A DNA stretch of 43,343 nucleotides from SIG435 sp045530725. GTDB taxonomy: Bacteria; Bacillota; Clostridia; UMGS1810. A model generated the notes under the pieces. That model was not told the origin of the DNA. It ran no database searches and worked only from the letters and a program-made list of their open reading frames with translations. The stretch is from the NCBI GenBank assembly GCA_045530725.1, contig JAZSCT010000018.1, positions 1 to 43,343 of the forward strand, in the 5' to 3' direction. The first letter of the stretch is position 1. Every line of letters begins with the position of its first letter. The translations under genes were made by a program, and so were the position numbers. This document shows, one piece after another, positions 41,326 to 43,343 of the stretch.

Positions 41326-42837
41326 ATGGACAAGAGAATATATCTTTGTATTGACCTTAAGAGTTTTTATGCCTCCGTTGAATGTATTAACAGAAATCTT
41401 GACCCTATGACAACAAATCTGGTTGTCGCTGATGTGTCAAGAACACAAAAAACTATCTGTCTCGCAGTTACACCAAGCCTTAAAAAACTCGGTGTAAGCG
41501 GCAGACCCAGACTTTTTGAAGTGGAATCTGTTATAAAAGAAATCAATAACCAAAGACGAAAAGATTCACCCATAAGACAACTTGTGGGTGAATCTTATAA
41601 TTCGGAAGAATTGAAAAAGGATCCCACACTTAAAGTATCTTATATAGCCGCTGTACCGAAAATGGCTAAGTATATTGAAATAAGCAGCAGAATATATGAA
41701 GTATATCTTAAGTATGTATCAAAGGATGATATACACGTTTATTCCATAGACGAGGTGTTTATGGATATCACAGATTATCTTCATCATTCGGGCAAAACCC
41801 CTGAAGAATTTGCAAGAATGATTGTCAAGGATGTTTATCTTACCACGGGCATTACTGCTACTTGCGGTATAGGGACAAATCTCTATCTTGCCAAAGTTTG
41901 TATGGATATTGTGGCAAAGCACAAAACTGCCGACCAATACGGCGTGAGAATCGCAAGTTTGGATGAAATATCTTACAGAAAAGAACTTTGGAACCACAAA
42001 CCTCTTACAGATTTCTGGAGAGTAGGCAGGGGATACTATGAGAAGTTATCTAAGATGGGGCTTTATACAATGGGAGATATTGCCGCTTATTCTATGACAG
42101 AGTTCGGTGAGGACCGTCTGTACAAAATTTTTGGGATAAATGCTGAACTTCTTATTGATCACGCCTGGGGATATGAACCCTGCACATTGAAAGAAATAAA
42201 GGAATATAAACCTGTATCTTCAAGTCTCGGTTCAGGTCAGGTGCTTCATTGCCCATATGATTATGAAAAGACTGTTATAGTTCTTAAAGAAATGACAGAA
42301 GCACTTTGTCTTCAACTTGTAGAGAAAGGTCTTGTGACAGATCAGATAGTTATTACTGCAGGCTATGACATCGAGTGTCTTACAAATCCCAAGTATATAA
42401 ATCGGGTGAAAGGAGAAGTAACTACAGATTATTACGGCAGAAAAGTTCCAAAGCATGTTCATTTCACAGTAAATCTGGATAGGTTTTGTGCATCGACGGT
42501 GTATATAACAGAAATGATTATGAATGAATTTGAGAAAAAAGCCAACAGGGAACTTTTGTACAGAAGAATCAATGTAAGTGCAAATCATATAAAAAGTGAA
42601 AATGATGTTGAAAAAAGAGCCAATATTACTCAGTTAAGTATGTTTGCTGATTATAATCTGGAGAAGATAAAGGAAGAGAAACGTGATGAAACTCTCCGCA
42701 AGGAAAAGAATATACAGAAAGCATATATAGACATTAAATCGCGTTTTGGTAAAAATGCCATCATCAAAGGGTCAAACCTTCAGGAAGGTGCAACAGCGAT
42801 TGACAGAAACAAACAAATAGGCGGACACAAAGCATAG
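41326..42837 (+). CDS. Y-family DNA polymerase (UvrX/UmuC-like)
   Basis: Translesion polymerase of the Gram-positive UvrX/YqjW type. The palm motifs CIDLKSFYASVE (residues 8-19) and YSIDEVFMDI (catalytic Asp-Glu, near 137-146) are intact, followed by the helix-hairpin-helix finger/thumb and little-finger domains. A beta-clamp-binding motif QLSMF lies at residues 436-440. The 503-residue length and the aligned little finger agree with the family. AAGGAGG lies 5 bases before ATG 41326. The partner YolD-like gene follows 11 bases after the stop, as is typical. Confidence 0.93.
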   Translation: MDKRIYLCIDLKSFYASVECINRNLDPMTTNLVVADVSRTQKTICLAVTPSLKKLGVSGRPRLFEVESVIKEINNQRRKDSPIRQLVGESYNSEELKKDPTLKVSYIAAVPKMAKYIEISSRIYEVYLKYVSKDDIHVYSIDEVFMDITDYLHHSGKTPEEFARMIVKDVYLTTGITATCGIGTNLYLAKVCMDIVAKHKTADQYGVRIASLDEISYRKELWNHKPLTDFWRVGRGYYEKLSKMGLYTMGDIAAYSMTEFGEDRLYKIFGINAELLIDHAWGYEPCTLKEIKEYKPVSSSLGSGQVLHCPYDYEKTVIVLKEMTEALCLQLVEKGLVTDQIVITAGYDIECLTNPKYINRVKGEVTTDYYGRKVPKHVHFTVNLDRFCASTVYITEMIMNEFEKKANRELLYRRINVSANHIKSENDVEKRANITQLSMFADYNLEKIKEEKRDETLRKEKNIQKAYIDIKSRFGKNAIIKGSNLQEGATAIDRNKQIGGHKA

Positions 42838-42848
42838 GAGGATGTGTT

Positions 42849-43256
42849 TTGGACAAATCAGTATTTGATGATATCATAAATCAGCCATATCATAAATCAG
42901 AAAGACATAAACCTATGGAAAGGTATATGAGAGCGGCACAGTTTGCTCCATTTTCTGCTTTGACAGGCTATGAGGAAACCGTATATGAAACAGGCAGAGA
43001 AACAGGCAAAAAAATCATTCTTGATGAAAATCAAAAAGAAGAAATCAATTATAAACTATCTTATCTTCTTGATTTTCCTGAAGAAAATATTCTATCCCGT
43101 ATCACATTCTTTGTACCTGACAAGACAAAAAACGGAGGAGAATATGTAACTGTTACAGACTGTATTTATAAATACAACAGTATGAGAAAATCTGTAACTA
43201 CAAAAGAAGGACATGAAATATTTATAGACGATATTATATCTTTGGAATTCACATAA
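42849..43256 (+). CDS. YolD-like protein
   Basis: 135 residues with the YolD-family hallmark RAAQFAPFSALTGYEE (about 28-43), followed by the acidic helix and a beta-barrel-like C-terminal half ending with IFIDDIISLE. YolD proteins are encoded next to Y-family polymerases and are thought to be UmuD-like accessory factors. The start is TTG 42849, 8 bases after AGGAGG; the ATG at 42842 is out of frame. Confidence 0.88.
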   Translation: MDKSVFDDIINQPYHKSERHKPMERYMRAAQFAPFSALTGYEETVYETGRETGKKIILDENQKEEINYKLSYLLDFPEENILSRITFFVPDKTKNGGEYVTVTDCIYKYNSMRKSVTTKEGHEIFIDDIISLEFT

Positions 43257-43258
43257 AT

Positions 43259-43300
43259 AACAGGGACTGTAAAATATTTTTTACAGTCCCTGTTACTTTT
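43259..43300. terminator. Terminator after the YolD-like gene
   Basis: A 16-bp stem (43259-43274 with 43279-43294) has a TATT loop, followed by ACTTTTT. Confidence 0.92.
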
Positions 43301-43312
43301 TAATTTATCTTA

Positions 43313-43343
43313 TTAGTTATACACCTTTTTACGGTATGGAGTT
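43313..43343 (-). CDS. Possible C-terminal end of a leftward gene
   Basis: Read leftward from the window edge, one frame gives TPYRKKVYN followed by TAA (43315-43313). Its place opposite the terminator suggests a converging gene, but nine residues are too few to be sure. Confidence 0.25.
   Translation of the reverse strand, partial: TPYRKKVYN

Noticed and set aside
1..43343. CRISPR arrays, rRNA operons, known riboswitches or T-boxes
   Set aside because: No regularly spaced repeats, rRNA-like sequence or recognisable riboswitch/T-box core was seen on either strand.

Overview
The window looks like a chromosomal segment from a low-GC, anaerobic, Gram-positive member of the Clostridia, probably an uncultured gut or fibre-degrading species. 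The reasons are strong AGGAGG ribosome binding sites, AT-rich intergenic DNA, an SLH domain, a copper-amine-oxidase-type stalk domain, and Firmicutes-type neighbourhoods (acpP-rnc; DUF1385-prmC; Asp23/YloU-FakA-RecG).

Layout. (1) 1-1970: the end of a mobile element, with the tail of a small transposon-type protein and a large serine recombinase, closing in nested inverted repeats with a tRNA-3'-end-like sequence. (2) 2018-2951: two small housekeeping-type genes (DUF1292 and a P-loop protein). (3) 2989-11117: a leftward locus of four secreted proteins: an unknown two-module protein, a GH10 xylanase with tandem carbohydrate-binding modules, and two polysaccharide-deacetylase-like esterases. It is read from a clear sigma-A promoter and looks like an arabinoxylan/acetyl-xylan degradation operon. 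(4) 11150-13658: leftward acpP-rnc-radical SAM-NUDIX operon. (5) 13695-23048: rightward operon of a lipoprotein, DUF1385, prmC, an SbcD/SbcC-like pair, an Asp23-family protein, fakA and recG. (6) 23047-38877: a compact phage-derived element. Two leftward regulators (XRE repressor and ImmA-like protease) face 20 tightly packed rightward genes for DNA packaging, head, short-tail and lysis functions. (7) 38919-43300: galE (leftward), then apgM, a Y-family polymerase and a YolD-like protein (rightward).

The most interesting part is the phage-derived element. It has a packaging motor, P22-like portal, scaffold, capsid, adaptor, propeller-type tail protein, lysis genes and a peptidase-bearing ejection-type protein. 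It has no integrase, no replication genes, no recognisable long-tail genes and no flanking repeats that I could see. It sits between core genes with convergent terminators on both sides. I infer either a domesticated particle-producing (gene-transfer-agent-like or PBSX-like) locus or a degraded podovirus prophage. Three of its genes appear to start at ATA codons placed 7-9 bases after good ribosome binding sites, which is very unusual.

All domain calls were made by reading the sequence. No database search was run.
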